Origin: Mycobacterium sp.
Lineage (GTDB): Bacteria > Actinomycetota > Actinomycetes > Mycobacteriales > Mycobacteriaceae
Length of the DNA: 64,000 nt
Assembly (NCBI GenBank): GCA_025965895.1
Contig: JAOPWC010000160.1
Span: 1-64,000 of the forward strand
Reading direction: 5' to 3'
Notes under the pieces: generated by a model
Database searches by the model: none
The model's input: only the letters and a program-made list of their open reading frames with translations
What the model was told of the DNA's origin: nothing
Translations under genes and position numbers: made by a program
In this document: positions 42,011-51,111 of the stretch, piece by piece
Layout: every line of letters begins with the position of its first letter
How positions within the stretch are numbered: position 1 is the first letter of the stretch

Positions 42011-44319
42011 CCGAAGAGACCGGGCAGCGCGCCCTCGTAGCTCGCGCGCAGTTCGTCCAATGACACCGTGAACTGGCCCTGCACTTCGACGGCGTCGGAG
42101 CGCTGGTCGACGACGCCGATCCGGGCGGCAGGCAACCCGCGCGCCTCACACATCGCCACGAACCTGCTTTCCGCGGTGCGCGGAACCGCGACGAGCACCC
42201 TGGCGGCCGACTCGGAGAACAGCGTCACGAACGGGTCCGCGCCGGCGGGAATCACGATGCGGCAACCCGCTTCGCCGTGCAGGGCCGACTCGACCACCGC
42301 CTGGATGAGGCCGCCTTCGCTCAGATCGTGTGCGGCAGAGATCAGCCCGTCACGCGATGCCGCGGTCAGCACATCGGACAGCAACCGCTCCCGCTGCAGG
42401 TCGACGACCGGGGGGCGGCCACCCAGGTGATCGGCGGTCACCTGAGCCCAGACGGAGCCGTCGAACTCGTCACGGGTGTCGCCGAGCAGGATCAGCGTCT
42501 CGCCGGGCTCGGCGCCGAAGTCGGTCGGGATGCGCCGCCCGACGTCGTCGATCACGCCGAGCACGCCGACCACCGGGGTCGGCAGGATCGGGGTTGAGCC
42601 GGTCTGGTTGTAGAAACTCACATTTCCGCCGGTGACCGGAATGCCAAGCGCCGCAGCACCATCGGCGAGACCGTGCACCGCCTGGGAGAACTGCCACATC
42701 ACACCGGGGTCCTCGGGTGAACCGAAATTCAGGCAGTTGGTCACCGCGACCGGCGTCGCACCGGTGACCGCGACGTTGCGGTACGCCTCGGCCAGCGCCA
42801 ACTGCGCTCCGGCATAAGGATCCAGCTGCGTGTACCGCCCCGACGCGTCCGTCGACACCGCGATCCCGCGACCGGTCCGCTCGTCGATACGCAGCACGCC
42901 CCCGTCGGCGTGTTCGGCCAGCACGGTGTTGCCGCGCACGTAGCGGTCGTACTGGCCGGTGATGAATTCCCGGCTGCACAGGTGCGGGCTGCCCAGCATC
43001 GCCAGCAGGGTGGCGCGCAGCTCGTCACCGCTGACCGGGCGCGGCAGCCTGTCCGACGTGTCGGCGGTGAGCGCATCCTGGCTGTCGGGCCGGGCGACCG
43101 GGCGTTGATACACCGGACCTTCGTGGGCGACGGTGCGCGGCGGCACGTCGACGACCGTCGCGCCGTTCCAGGTGACGCGCAGCCGGTCCCCGTCGGTGAC
43201 CTCGCCGATCACACTGGCCAGCACGTCCCATTTGCGGCAGACGGCGAGAAACACGTCGACGTTCTCCGGCTTCACCACCGCGCACATGCGTTCCTGCGAC
43301 TCGCTGGACAGCACCTCGGCCGGCGTCATGTTCGCCGCGCGCAGCGGCACCTTGTCCAGCTCGATGGCCATACCGCCGTCGCCGGCTGACGCCAGTTCCG
43401 ACGTGGCACAGGACAATCCGGCCCCGCCGAGATCCTGGATCCCGACCACCAGACCGGCCGCGTACAGCTCGAGACAGCACTCGATGAGCACCTTCTCCAT
43501 GAACGGATCGCCGACCTGAACCGACGGCAGCTTCTTGCGGCCGGCCGACGACTCGTCCCCGCCGAAGGTGTCCGACGCGAGCACCGACACGCCGCCGATG
43601 CCGTCGAGCCCGGTGCGGGCGCCGAACAGGATGATCTTGTTGCCGGTCCCGGACGCGAACGCCAGATGCAACTGCTCCTTGCGCAGCACGCCGACACACA
43701 GCGCGTTGACGAGCGGGTTGCCGGCGTAGGACGCGTCGAAGACGGTTTCGCCACCGATGTTGGGAAGACCCAGCGAGTTGCCGTACCCCCCGATACCGCG
43801 GACCACGCCGTCGAGCACCCGTCGGGTGTCGGGCGCGGCCGCAGCGCCGAACCGCAGCTGGTCCATCACCGCGACCGGCCGGGCGCCCATCGCCATGATG
43901 TCGCGCACGATCCCGCCGACACCGGTGGCCGCACCCTGGTACGGCTCGACGTACGACGGATGGTTGTGGGACTCCACCTTGAACGTCACCGCCCAGCCGT
44001 CCCCGATGTCGACGACGCCCGCGTTCTCGCCGATGCCGGCGAGCATCGACGCCCGCATCTCCGGCGTGGTGGTCTCCCCGAAATACCTCAGGTGCACCTT
44101 CGATGACTTGTACGAGCAGTGTTCACTCCACATCACCGAATACATCGCCAGTTCGGCATCGGTGGGACGGCGGCCGAGGATCTGGCGGATCCGCTCGTAC
44201 TCGTCGTCCCGCAGGCCCAGCTCACGGTAGGGCTGCGCGGTGTCCGGCGTCGCCGCGGCGCCCTCGACGGTGTCCAGCGCGGGAACGGTGTGCGGCGTTT
44301 GGGTGAGCGGAGACGTCAC
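42007..44319 (-). CDS. purL: Phosphoribosylformylglycinamidine synthase II PurL
   Basis: 770 residues from GTG 44319. This is the small-type PurL, which needs PurQ and PurS; all three are in the window. Signatures include MYSVMWSEHCSYKSSKVHLR, TFKVESHNHPSYVEPYQGAA, GGYGNSLGLPNIGGET, VQVGDPFMEKVLIE and AHDLSEGGLIQAVVES. It converts FGAR to FGAM. Two downstream genes overlap in sequence (hydrolase, CPBP). Confidence 0.97.
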   Translation of the reverse strand: MTSPLTQTPHTVPALDTVEGAAATPDTAQPYRELGLRDDEYERIRQILGRRPTDAELAMYSVMWSEHCSYKSSKVHLRYFGETTTPEMRASMLAGIGENAGVVDIGDGWAVTFKVESHNHPSYVEPYQGAATGVGGIVRDIMAMGARPVAVMDQLRFGAAAAPDTRRVLDGVVRGIGGYGNSLGLPNIGGETVFDASYAGNPLVNALCVGVLRKEQLHLAFASGTGNKIILFGARTGLDGIGGVSVLASDTFGGDESSAGRKKLPSVQVGDPFMEKVLIECCLELYAAGLVVGIQDLGGAGLSCATSELASAGDGGMAIELDKVPLRAANMTPAEVLSSESQERMCAVVKPENVDVFLAVCRKWDVLASVIGEVTDGDRLRVTWNGATVVDVPPRTVAHEGPVYQRPVARPDSQDALTADTSDRLPRPVSGDELRATLLAMLGSPHLCSREFITGQYDRYVRGNTVLAEHADGGVLRIDERTGRGIAVSTDASGRYTQLDPYAGAQLALAEAYRNVAVTGATPVAVTNCLNFGSPEDPGVMWQFSQAVHGLADGAAALGIPVTGGNVSFYNQTGSTPILPTPVVGVLGVIDDVGRRIPTDFGAEPGETLILLGDTRDEFDGSVWAQVTADHLGGRPPVVDLQRERLLSDVLTAASRDGLISAAHDLSEGGLIQAVVESALHGEAGCRIVIPAGADPFVTLFSESAARVLVAVPRTAESRFVAMCEARGLPAARIGVVDQRSDAVEVQGQFTVSLDELRASYEGALPGLFG

Positions 44320-44486
44320 GGAGACAGTTTAGTTTGCCCCGGCGGGCCGCCCCCTGCTGAGCATCCGCTCGTGTCGAAATTCAGTGATCGGCAGCAGCAT
44401 TCGACGCGCCGCAACACCGTTTCGCCGCCCATCGGGGTGGGTAGGCGGCGACTGACCGGCAATCCACGACCAAGGAGGGCGAGCAG

Positions 44487-44714
44487 ATGACAGCGACCAC
44501 CGAGACCGGCCAGGTGACCGGCACCAAAGACAAGAACTACAACCTGATCTGGTACACCGAAAAGTGCCTCGACAACGCGTCGCGGCTCGAGACCTACATC
44601 CAGGATGCCGAGCGCGACGGTGACCGGGAGGTGGCTGAGTTGTTCCGCAAGGCGCAGTCCGACAGCCGCAAGGGCGCCGAGATCGCCGAGCAACTACTCA
44701 AGACCCGGCTCTGA
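44487..44714 (+). CDS. Small conserved hypothetical protein (75 aa)
   Basis: A strong AAGGAGGG at 44472-44479 precedes MTATTETGQVTGTKDKNYNL, then IWYTEKCLDNASRLETYIQ and DAERDGDREVAELFRKAQ. The body is helical, soluble and charged, with no recognised domain; the composition suggests a two-helix hairpin that may self-associate. It is divergent from purL, and its last 21 bp overlap the 3' end of pepC. Confidence 0.75.
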   Translation: MTATTETGQVTGTKDKNYNLIWYTEKCLDNASRLETYIQDAERDGDREVAELFRKAQSDSRKGAEIAEQLLKTRL

Positions 44715-46004
44715 CGTGGCCGGATGCCGTCGGCCCCACCGGGGAGACAGAAACGCCCGCAGCGCCGCCGAATAGGACCCGACGTCCTCGGCGCCCATCA
44801 GTTCGCGCGCCGAATGCATGGCCAGTTGAGGGGCGCCCACGTCGACAGTCGGGATGCCGGTACGCGCGGACGTCATCGGCCCTATCGTCGACCCGCACGG
44901 CAGGTCCGCCCGGTGTTCGTACCGTTGCAGCGGCACCCCGGCCTGGGCGCAGGCAAGCGCGAACGCCGCCGCTGACCGGCCGTCGGTGGCGTACCGGAGA
45001 TTCGGCTGCACTTTGAGCACCGGACCGGCGTTCACCTCGATCGGGTGACCCGGTTCGTGGCGCTCGGGATAGTTGGGGTGTGTCGCGTGCGCCATGTCGC
45101 CGGAGGCCACCAGCGAGCCGGGCAGCCGGCGCAGGTAGTCCTCGCGTCCGCCGCTGGCGGCGAGCACGATACGTTCCAGCACGGTGGTCAGCAGGTTCGA
45201 CTGGGCGCCGTGGTCGGAGGTCGAGCCCACCTCCTCGTGGTCGAACAGCGCGAGTACCGGCAGGTATTCGCCTGGTTCCGCGCCCAGCAGCGCCTCCAGG
45301 CCCGCGTAGCACGTCGCCTGGTTGTCCAGCCGGGGTGCGCTGACCAGGTCGCCGTTGCCGCCGACCAGCCTCGAGGGCTCCACGTCGTGGGTCATCAGGT
45401 CAGCGCCGAGCACATCGGCGACGTCGACAGCCGCCGCGCCGGCCACGAAGCGCAGAAACGAACGGCAGCCGGTGCCGACACCCCACACCGCGTTGACGTG
45501 GCGCTGCGGGTCCAGCGTGAGCGACCGACGGTCCTCGGCGAGATGGATAGCCAGCTGCGGCACCCGCAGGATCGGTTCGTCGATCCGAACGAGCTGTTGG
45601 CGCACCGCGTCCCCGTCGCGTACCGACAACCGGCCGCTGATGCCCAGGTCGCGGTCGAGCCACGAGTTCAGCCACGCGCCGCCGTAGGGCTCGAGCGCCA
45701 CCACCTGCCACCCGGCGACCAGTCGATCGGGTCGTTGTTTGACCCGCAAATTCGGGCTGTCGGTGTGCCCACCGACGATCCTGAACGGCCGGCCGGCGTC
45801 GCCTGACGAATTCCACGCCACAATCGAGCCGGCCCGCACCGTGAAGAACCGGCCGCCGCCGGGCCACGGATCGGCTTCGGCGAGTTCGGTGTAGCCCGCG
45901 GCGCGCAGCCGCTGCGCGACGGTCAGGCAGACGTGGAACGGCGACGGCGACACGTCGATGAAGTCGCACAGGCCCCGGGCGGTCGCTGACATATTGCTCA
46001 TCAT
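44694..46004 (-). CDS. pepC: M18-family aminopeptidase PepC
   Basis: 436 residues from ATG 46004; ATG 45992 is another choice. The M18 zinc peptidase signature is complete: RIVGGHTDSPNLRVK (metal His and Asp), LDNQATCYAGLEAL, LALFDHEEVGSTSDHGAQSN (catalytic Glu and ligands), DMAHATHPNYPERHEPGH, and CGSTIGPMTSARTGIPTVDV near the end. It releases N-terminal residues from peptides in the cytoplasm. It is divergent from the peroxidase gene with a 30-bp spacer. Confidence 0.93.
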   Translation of the reverse strand: MMSNMSATARGLCDFIDVSPSPFHVCLTVAQRLRAAGYTELAEADPWPGGGRFFTVRAGSIVAWNSSGDAGRPFRIVGGHTDSPNLRVKQRPDRLVAGWQVVALEPYGGAWLNSWLDRDLGISGRLSVRDGDAVRQQLVRIDEPILRVPQLAIHLAEDRRSLTLDPQRHVNAVWGVGTGCRSFLRFVAGAAAVDVADVLGADLMTHDVEPSRLVGGNGDLVSAPRLDNQATCYAGLEALLGAEPGEYLPVLALFDHEEVGSTSDHGAQSNLLTTVLERIVLAASGGREDYLRRLPGSLVASGDMAHATHPNYPERHEPGHPIEVNAGPVLKVQPNLRYATDGRSAAAFALACAQAGVPLQRYEHRADLPCGSTIGPMTSARTGIPTVDVGAPQLAMHSARELMGAEDVGSYSAALRAFLSPRWGRRHPATSEPGLE

Positions 46005-46034
46005 TACCGATCCGGTTCGCGTTAGGGTCAGGTG

Positions 46035-47063
46035 ATGCCTCCGGTCCTGCCGCAACCAGTTCTGGCGCCACTGACGCCGGCGGCCATCTTCCTGGTGGCC
46101 ACCATCGACGAGGGCGGCGAGGCCGACGTCCACGACGCGCTGACCGAGCTCTCCGGGCTGGTTCGCGCCGTCGGGTTCCGTGACCCCGCGAAGCGGCTGT
46201 CACTAGTCACGTCGGTCGGCTTCCACGGCTGGAATCGGCTGTTCTCCGGACCGCGGCCGGTCGAGCTGCATCCGTTCGTCGAGCTCGACGGGCCTCGCCA
46301 CCGTGCCCCGTCGACACCGGGCGACCTGTTGTTCCACATTCGCGCCGAGGCCATGGATGTCTGCTTCGAACTCGCCGGTCGAATCCTGAAGGCGATGGCC
46401 GGCGCCGTCACGGTCGTTGACGAGGTGCACGGGTTCCGGTTCTTCGACAACCGCGATCTGCTCGGCTTCGTCGACGGCACCGAGAATCCGGACGGCCCTC
46501 TTGCGGTCAGTGCCACCCAGATCCAAGACGAGGATCCCGACTTCACCGGCTCCTGTTATGTCCACGTGCAGAAGTACATTCACGACATGAGCGGGTGGGA
46601 GTCGTTGTCGGTCACCGAGCAGGAGCGGGTGATCGGCCGCACCAAGCTCGAGGACATCGAGTTGGACGACGAGGAGAAGCCGCCCGATTCGCACCTCGCG
46701 CTCAACGTGATCGAGGACAACGACGGCAACGAGCTCAAGATCGTGCGGCACAACATGCCGTTCGGCGAAGTCGGCAAGGGTGAACTCGGCACTTACTACA
46801 TCGGTTACTCGCGTACGGCTGAGGTGACCGAACGTATGCTGCGCAACATGTTCATCGGCGATCCGCCGGGCAACACCGACCGCATCCTGGACTTCTCCAC
46901 CGCGGTCACCGGGGGTCTGTTCTTCACCCCGACCGTCGACTTCCTCGACGATCCCCCGCCGCTTCCCGGCGCGGCCGTCGTCGACACGCTTGACGCCGAT
47001 AGGGCAACTGCGTCCCGCGACGACGGCTCATTGCGAATCGGCAGCCTGAAAGGAACACGCTGA
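46035..47063 (+). CDS. DyP-type heme peroxidase, encapsulin cargo
   Basis: 342 residues from ATG 46035. TAGGGT at 46023-46028 sits 6 bp before the start, fitting a leaderless transcript. DyP hallmarks are seen: GFRDPAKR, FVDGTENPDG (catalytic Asp, GxxDG), proximal His in RHNMPFGEVGKG and a late GDPPGNTDRILDFS. The C-terminal tail ends DGSLRIGSLKGTR, the encapsulin-targeting motif, separated from the core by a flexible Ala/Asp linker. It shares TGATG with the encapsulin gene. It should be loaded into the shell to act on peroxides. Confidence 0.95.
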   Translation: MPPVLPQPVLAPLTPAAIFLVATIDEGGEADVHDALTELSGLVRAVGFRDPAKRLSLVTSVGFHGWNRLFSGPRPVELHPFVELDGPRHRAPSTPGDLLFHIRAEAMDVCFELAGRILKAMAGAVTVVDEVHGFRFFDNRDLLGFVDGTENPDGPLAVSATQIQDEDPDFTGSCYVHVQKYIHDMSGWESLSVTEQERVIGRTKLEDIELDDEEKPPDSHLALNVIEDNDGNELKIVRHNMPFGEVGKGELGTYYIGYSRTAEVTERMLRNMFIGDPPGNTDRILDFSTAVTGGLFFTPTVDFLDDPPPLPGAAVVDTLDADRATASRDDGSLRIGSLKGTR

Positions 47064-47863
47064 TGGACAATCTCTACCGCGACCTTGCTCCCGTCAACGA
47101 ATCAGCCTGGGCCGAAATAGAACTCGAGGCGTCACGGACCTTCAAACGCCATGTCGCGGGTCGGCGGGTGGTCGATGTCAGCGAACCCGGCGGGCCGGTC
47201 ACCGCAGCCGTCAGCACCGGCAGGCTGCTCGATGTGGCGCCACCGACCGAAGGTGTGGCCGCGCATCTGCGGGCAAGCCAACCCCTTGTCCGGCTTCGTG
47301 TTCCGTTCACGCTGTCGCGCATAGAGATCGACGACGTCGAGCGCGGGTCGAAGGATTCGGACTGGGATCCGGTCAAGGACGCGGCCAAGAAGCTGGCCTT
47401 CGTCGAGGACCGCGCGATCTTCGAGGGATACGAGGCCGCGTCGATCGAGGGCATCCGCCAGAACAGCTCGAACCCGCCGCTGACATTGCCGCAGGATGCG
47501 CGCGAGATTCCGGACGTGATCAGCCAGGCCCTGTCCGGGCTGCGGCTGGCCGGCGTCGACGGGCCGTATTCGGTGCTGCTGTCGGCCGATGCGTACACCG
47601 CGGTCAGCGAGACCTCCGACCACGGCTATCCGATCCTCGAGCACATCAACCGGCTGATCGACGGCGACATCATCTGGGCCCCGGCCATCGACGGCGCCTT
47701 CGTGTTGACCACCCGCGGCGGCGACTTCGATCTGCAGCTGGGCACCGACGCCTCGATCGGATACAGCAGCCACGACGCCGACGCGGTGCAGCTTTATCTG
47801 CAGGAGACGCTGACGTTCTTGTGCTACACGGCCGAAGCGTCGGTGGCGTTGACGCCCCGCTGA
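47063..47863 (+). CDS. Encapsulin shell protein (Cfp29 / family 1)
   Basis: 266 residues, starting MDNLYRDLAPVNESAWAEIE, an HK97-fold capsid protein. Other family marks: LEASRTFKRHVAGRRVVDV, FVEDRAIFEGYEAASIEGI, LLSADAYTAVSETSDHGYPI and the C-terminal LYLQETLTFLCYTAEASVAL. It self-assembles into a nanocompartment and binds the tail of the upstream DyP enzyme. Its ATG overlaps the peroxidase stop (TGATG), which couples shell and cargo synthesis. Confidence 0.96.
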   Translation: MDNLYRDLAPVNESAWAEIELEASRTFKRHVAGRRVVDVSEPGGPVTAAVSTGRLLDVAPPTEGVAAHLRASQPLVRLRVPFTLSRIEIDDVERGSKDSDWDPVKDAAKKLAFVEDRAIFEGYEAASIEGIRQNSSNPPLTLPQDAREIPDVISQALSGLRLAGVDGPYSVLLSADAYTAVSETSDHGYPILEHINRLIDGDIIWAPAIDGAFVLTTRGGDFDLQLGTDASIGYSSHDADAVQLYLQETLTFLCYTAEASVALTPR

Positions 47864-47870
47864 CACGCCG

Positions 47871-48551
47871 TCAGGCGGCCAGCACCGCGTCCAGCGCCGA
47901 GTAGAACACGCCGAGGCCGTCGTCGGACGGTCCGGTGAGCGGCTCGGTGGCATGTTCGGGATGTGGCATCAGTCCCAGCACCCGCCGGTTCGCCGAGCAG
48001 ATGCCGGCGATGTCGCGCATCGAGCCGTTCGGGTTGTCGCGGTAGCGGAACACCACCCGCCCGTCGCCTTCGAGCTCGTCGAGCACCGATTCGGCGGCGA
48101 CGTAACGGCCCTCGCCTGACTTGAGCGGGATCAGCAGATCGGCACCCTTCTCGTAGCGCGACGTCCACGCCGTCTCGTTCGATCCCACGTGCAGCCAGAC
48201 ATCACGGCAGACGAAGTGCAGCCCCGCGTTGCGGGTCAGTGCCCCCGGCAGCAGACCGGCCTCACACAACACCTGAAAGCCGTTGCAAATCCCCAACACC
48301 GGCATTCCTTGCCGCGCCGCGGCGATCACCTCACCCATCACCGGCGCGAACCGTGCTATCGCACCGGCCCGCAGATAGTCGCCGTAGGAGAAGCCGCCGG
48401 GCACCACGACCGCGTCGACACCTTTGAGGTCGGCGTCGGCATGCCACAGGCTCACCACGTCGGCGCCGACGCGCCGCACTGCCCGCGCCGCGTCGACGTC
48501 GTCCAAGGTGCCGGGAAAGGTGATCACGCCGACGCTCCCCCCGGTCGTCAT
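47871..48551 (-). CDS. purQ: Phosphoribosylformylglycinamidine synthase I PurQ
   Basis: 226 residues. Class I glutamine amidotransferase with catalytic Cys89 in VLGICNGFQVL and the late LMPHPEHATEP carrying the His-Glu pair. It supplies ammonia from glutamine to PurL. Its start overlaps the purS stop (ATGA). It converges on encapsulin with a 7-bp gap. Confidence 0.96.
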   Translation of the reverse strand: MTTGGSVGVITFPGTLDDVDAARAVRRVGADVVSLWHADADLKGVDAVVVPGGFSYGDYLRAGAIARFAPVMGEVIAAARQGMPVLGICNGFQVLCEAGLLPGALTRNAGLHFVCRDVWLHVGSNETAWTSRYEKGADLLIPLKSGEGRYVAAESVLDELEGDGRVVFRYRDNPNGSMRDIAGICSANRRVLGLMPHPEHATEPLTGPSDDGLGVFYSALDAVLAA

Positions 48552-48787
48552 GACGGTTCCCTACTGATCGTCCACTCCTCGATCACGGTGTTTGCCAGCA
48601 GCGACTCGGCAATTTCGGCGAGGATCGCATCGTCGACGGTGTCGTCGACCTCGAGCTCGAAACGCTTGCCCTGCCGCACATCTGAGACACCCACATGACC
48701 CAGGCGCCCCAGCGCACCGACGATGGCCTGGCCCTGCGGGTCCAGGATCTCGGCTTTGGGCATCACGTGCACTACCACCCGCGCCAC
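48548..48787 (-). CDS. purS: PurS subunit of FGAM synthase
   Basis: 79 residues: VVVHVMPKAEILDPQGQAIV, then VSDVRQGKRFELEVDD and LLANTVIEEW, the PurS fold. It bridges PurQ and PurL in the FGAM synthase complex. Translationally coupled to purQ, while purL lies 3.5 kb away. Confidence 0.95.
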   Translation of the reverse strand: MARVVVHVMPKAEILDPQGQAIVGALGRLGHVGVSDVRQGKRFELEVDDTVDDAILAEIAESLLANTVIEEWTISREPS

Positions 48788-48856
48788 GCGCAGCTCCTCG
48801 CTTGCCGGTGTTCATGGATCGGGCACAACTCTACCGGCGCCCAGGGCCTTGCCCGG

Positions 48857-49537
48857 CTACTGGCACGAGTCGATGTAGGCAACGCACAACGGCGCGACCA
48901 GCGCGTCAAGCACCTGGCGGTCGGCGACCGTGGGCCACGGCACGGCCGGCGGCGTGGAAGCCCACATCGTCAGCTCGACGACCGTGCTGCTCTGCGGGTG
49001 CGAGACCAGATACTCGTGCACGACGGTCGAGGTCGGCCCGGCCACGCTGATCACCGCCGCGAGCCGGCCCGGTTCTTCCGTGGTCAGCGACGGGGACGTC
49101 CCCGGCGCGGTGAGTTGGCAGAACTTCAGTGCCGCCGCCGCCGATTGCAGCACCGCGTCGGCGTTCTGTCCGCCGCGCCAGGTTTCGCCGCGCCAGTGCA
49201 TCACCTTCACCTGCAGTTGCCACTGCCCGGGCGGGTTGACGACCGCTGATTTCGCCGCCACCGCATAGTCACGCGGATCGCCCGGCACCGGCGGTGTCGC
49301 ACACCACTCCTCGAAGCGGAACCGCGGTGCCGACGCGGCGATCGCCCCGGCGGCCAGGTTGGGCCACCGATAGGTCGAATACAGTGGGACCGCGGCGGGG
49401 TCTACCCACGCCGTTGCCGGGATCCGGTCGCAGTTGGGCGGGCAGGTGTCCGGGAATGCCAATGTCGGCACGGGCACCAACACACCGAAGGCGGCAATCA
49501 TCACCGCCGCACCGAGGCCCCCCAGCAGCCGCGTCAC
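48857..49537 (-). CDS. Exported protein of unknown function
   Basis: 226 residues from GTG 49537, chosen by AGGGGG directly upstream and because it gives a signal peptide (MTRLLGGLGAAVMIAAFGVL, cut near PTLAFPDTCPP). The mature part has several Cys (DTCPPNCDRI, EEWCATPP, LKFCQLT, APLCVAYIDSC) likely in disulfides. I do not recognise a domain; it resembles mycobacterial secreted ATPase-less proteins with a conserved W-rich centre. Divergent from the MBL gene. Confidence 0.75.
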   Translation of the reverse strand: MTRLLGGLGAAVMIAAFGVLVPVPTLAFPDTCPPNCDRIPATAWVDPAAVPLYSTYRWPNLAAGAIAASAPRFRFEEWCATPPVPGDPRDYAVAAKSAVVNPPGQWQLQVKVMHWRGETWRGGQNADAVLQSAAAALKFCQLTAPGTSPSLTTEEPGRLAAVISVAGPTSTVVHEYLVSHPQSSTVVELTMWASTPPAVPWPTVADRQVLDALVAPLCVAYIDSCQ

Positions 49538-49597
49538 AGACCACCCCCTAGCAACCAAGGATACCGAGCGGGTACCCGCGGGGAGCACAATCGGGGG

Positions 49598-50251
49598 ATG
49601 CAACTGACGCATTTCGGCCATTCCTGCCTGCTTGCCAGTTTTCCCGCCGGCAACGGCGCCGACACGACGCTGTTGTTCGACCCGGGCACGTTTTCGCATG
49701 GCTTCGAGGGGATGACCGGGCTGTCGGCGATCCTGATCACGCACCAGCACCCCGACCACGCCGACACGTCGCGGCTGCCCGCGCTCGTGGACGCAAATTC
49801 GGGCGCGGCGTTGTACGCCGACCCTCAGACCGCGGCGCAGCTGGGCCACCCGTGGCAGCCGGTTCACGTCGGCGACGAGCTGTCGATCGACGGTCTTCAG
49901 GTCCGCGGGGTCGGTGGCGTCCACGCGGTCATCCACCCCGAAATCCCGCTGATCAACAACATTTCGTATCTGGTCGGCGACTCCGACCACCAGGCCCGGC
50001 TCATGCACCCCGGCGACTCGTTGTTCATTCCCGGCGAGCCCGTCGACGTGCTCGCGCTGCCGGCTGCGGCGCCGTGGCTCAAAATATCGGAGGCCGTGGA
50101 GTACCTACGCGCGGTACACCCATTGCACGCCATACCGATTCACCACGGAATACTGAACCCGAAGGCGCTCGGCCTGTACTACCAGCGTTACGAGGAGATG
50201 GGCCGCACCGACTTTCAGGTGCTCCGCGAGGAGCAGCCGGCGGAGTTCTGA
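49598..50251 (+). CDS. Metallo-beta-lactamase-fold hydrolase (UlaG/UPF0173-like)
   Basis: 217 residues. Metal site HxHxDH is THQHPDHAD (His49, His51, Asp53, His54), with THFGHSCLLAS at the start and MHPGDSLFIPGEPVDVLALP later. This is the L-ascorbate-6-phosphate-lactonase-like subgroup (Rv0786c equivalent). No signal peptide. The substrate is not known. Confidence 0.88.
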   Translation: MQLTHFGHSCLLASFPAGNGADTTLLFDPGTFSHGFEGMTGLSAILITHQHPDHADTSRLPALVDANSGAALYADPQTAAQLGHPWQPVHVGDELSIDGLQVRGVGGVHAVIHPEIPLINNISYLVGDSDHQARLMHPGDSLFIPGEPVDVLALPAAAPWLKISEAVEYLRAVHPLHAIPIHHGILNPKALGLYYQRYEEMGRTDFQVLREEQPAEF

Positions 50252-50257
50252 CGTCCG

Positions 50258-50965
50258 TCAGGCCGCGTCGATCAGCACCGGCTGACGCGGCTGCCACTGG
50301 TACACCGCGGGGGCCGCCCGGTGCAGCAGCGCCAGGTCGATCGCGTCGAGCATGGCCTGGCGCGGGCCCGAGCGCTGTAGCTGCCGAGCCGTGATCGCGA
50401 TTCGCACGATGCCGCCGCGACGAGCGACACGCTCCGCCGACAGCACCAGGGTCCTGCACCACCACGCTTCGGTCAGAAAGCCGCCGCCGATTCCGAGCAC
50501 CCGCGCCCTCAACTTGGTCTGACGCACCAGATCGGTCATGCCGTCCACGCCGGCCAACAACCGAAAGCCGTTGCGCGGCAACACCGCTTCTGTGCCGGCC
50601 GACGCGGTCCAGCCGGGCGCCGCGAAAATCCGCGTCCGCAGGCCCAGCTGCTCGAGCACGCGGTCGGCGGCCATGACGCGCAGGTTCGCCTCATGGGCGG
50701 GCAGAATCGCGAACTCCGGGCGCCGCTTCTTGGTCGCGGCCTCGTCGTACCCGTGCAATACGATCGCGTCGCCGGCCTCGCGTCGCCTCCGCAGCCACTC
50801 GGCCGTCGGAGCGTCGCCCAGCAGTCGGTAACCGCCCGCCAGCCTCGGCGCGACCAGGAACGACACCGGCACCCGGCGCGCGTCGAGTTCGACACAGAAG
50901 TCGCTGACGTCGGCGAGGGTGCGGTCCCGCACGCCCGAGACCGAGACGATCAGTTGTCCTGCCAT
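50258..50965 (-). CDS. DUF2334 polysaccharide-deacetylase-like protein
   Basis: 235 residues from ATG 50965 (MAGQLIVSVSGVRDRTLADV). Features of a NodB-like TIM barrel: VPVSFLVAPRLAGG, GDAIVLHGYDEA and TRIFAAPGWTAS. In DUF2334 these take the place of the usual deacetylase motifs, with D and H residues for a metal. It converges on the MBL gene, 6 bp apart. Predicted cytoplasmic. Function is unproven. Confidence 0.8.
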   Translation of the reverse strand: MAGQLIVSVSGVRDRTLADVSDFCVELDARRVPVSFLVAPRLAGGYRLLGDAPTAEWLRRRREAGDAIVLHGYDEAATKKRRPEFAILPAHEANLRVMAADRVLEQLGLRTRIFAAPGWTASAGTEAVLPRNGFRLLAGVDGMTDLVRQTKLRARVLGIGGGFLTEAWWCRTLVLSAERVARRGGIVRIAITARQLQRSGPRQAMLDAIDLALLHRAAPAVYQWQPRQPVLIDAA

Positions 50966-51111
50966 GAGCCCAGTGTGGCAACGCGAGGTGTCGGGACGGT
51001 GACCTACACGCCGACGCCAGTTGTCGGGATGATGGTGACCGTGAGCGGCCCGGTACCGCGAGCCAGACAATTAGATTGGCCGTCTACCTAATTGCTGGCT
51101 ACTCTGGTCCG

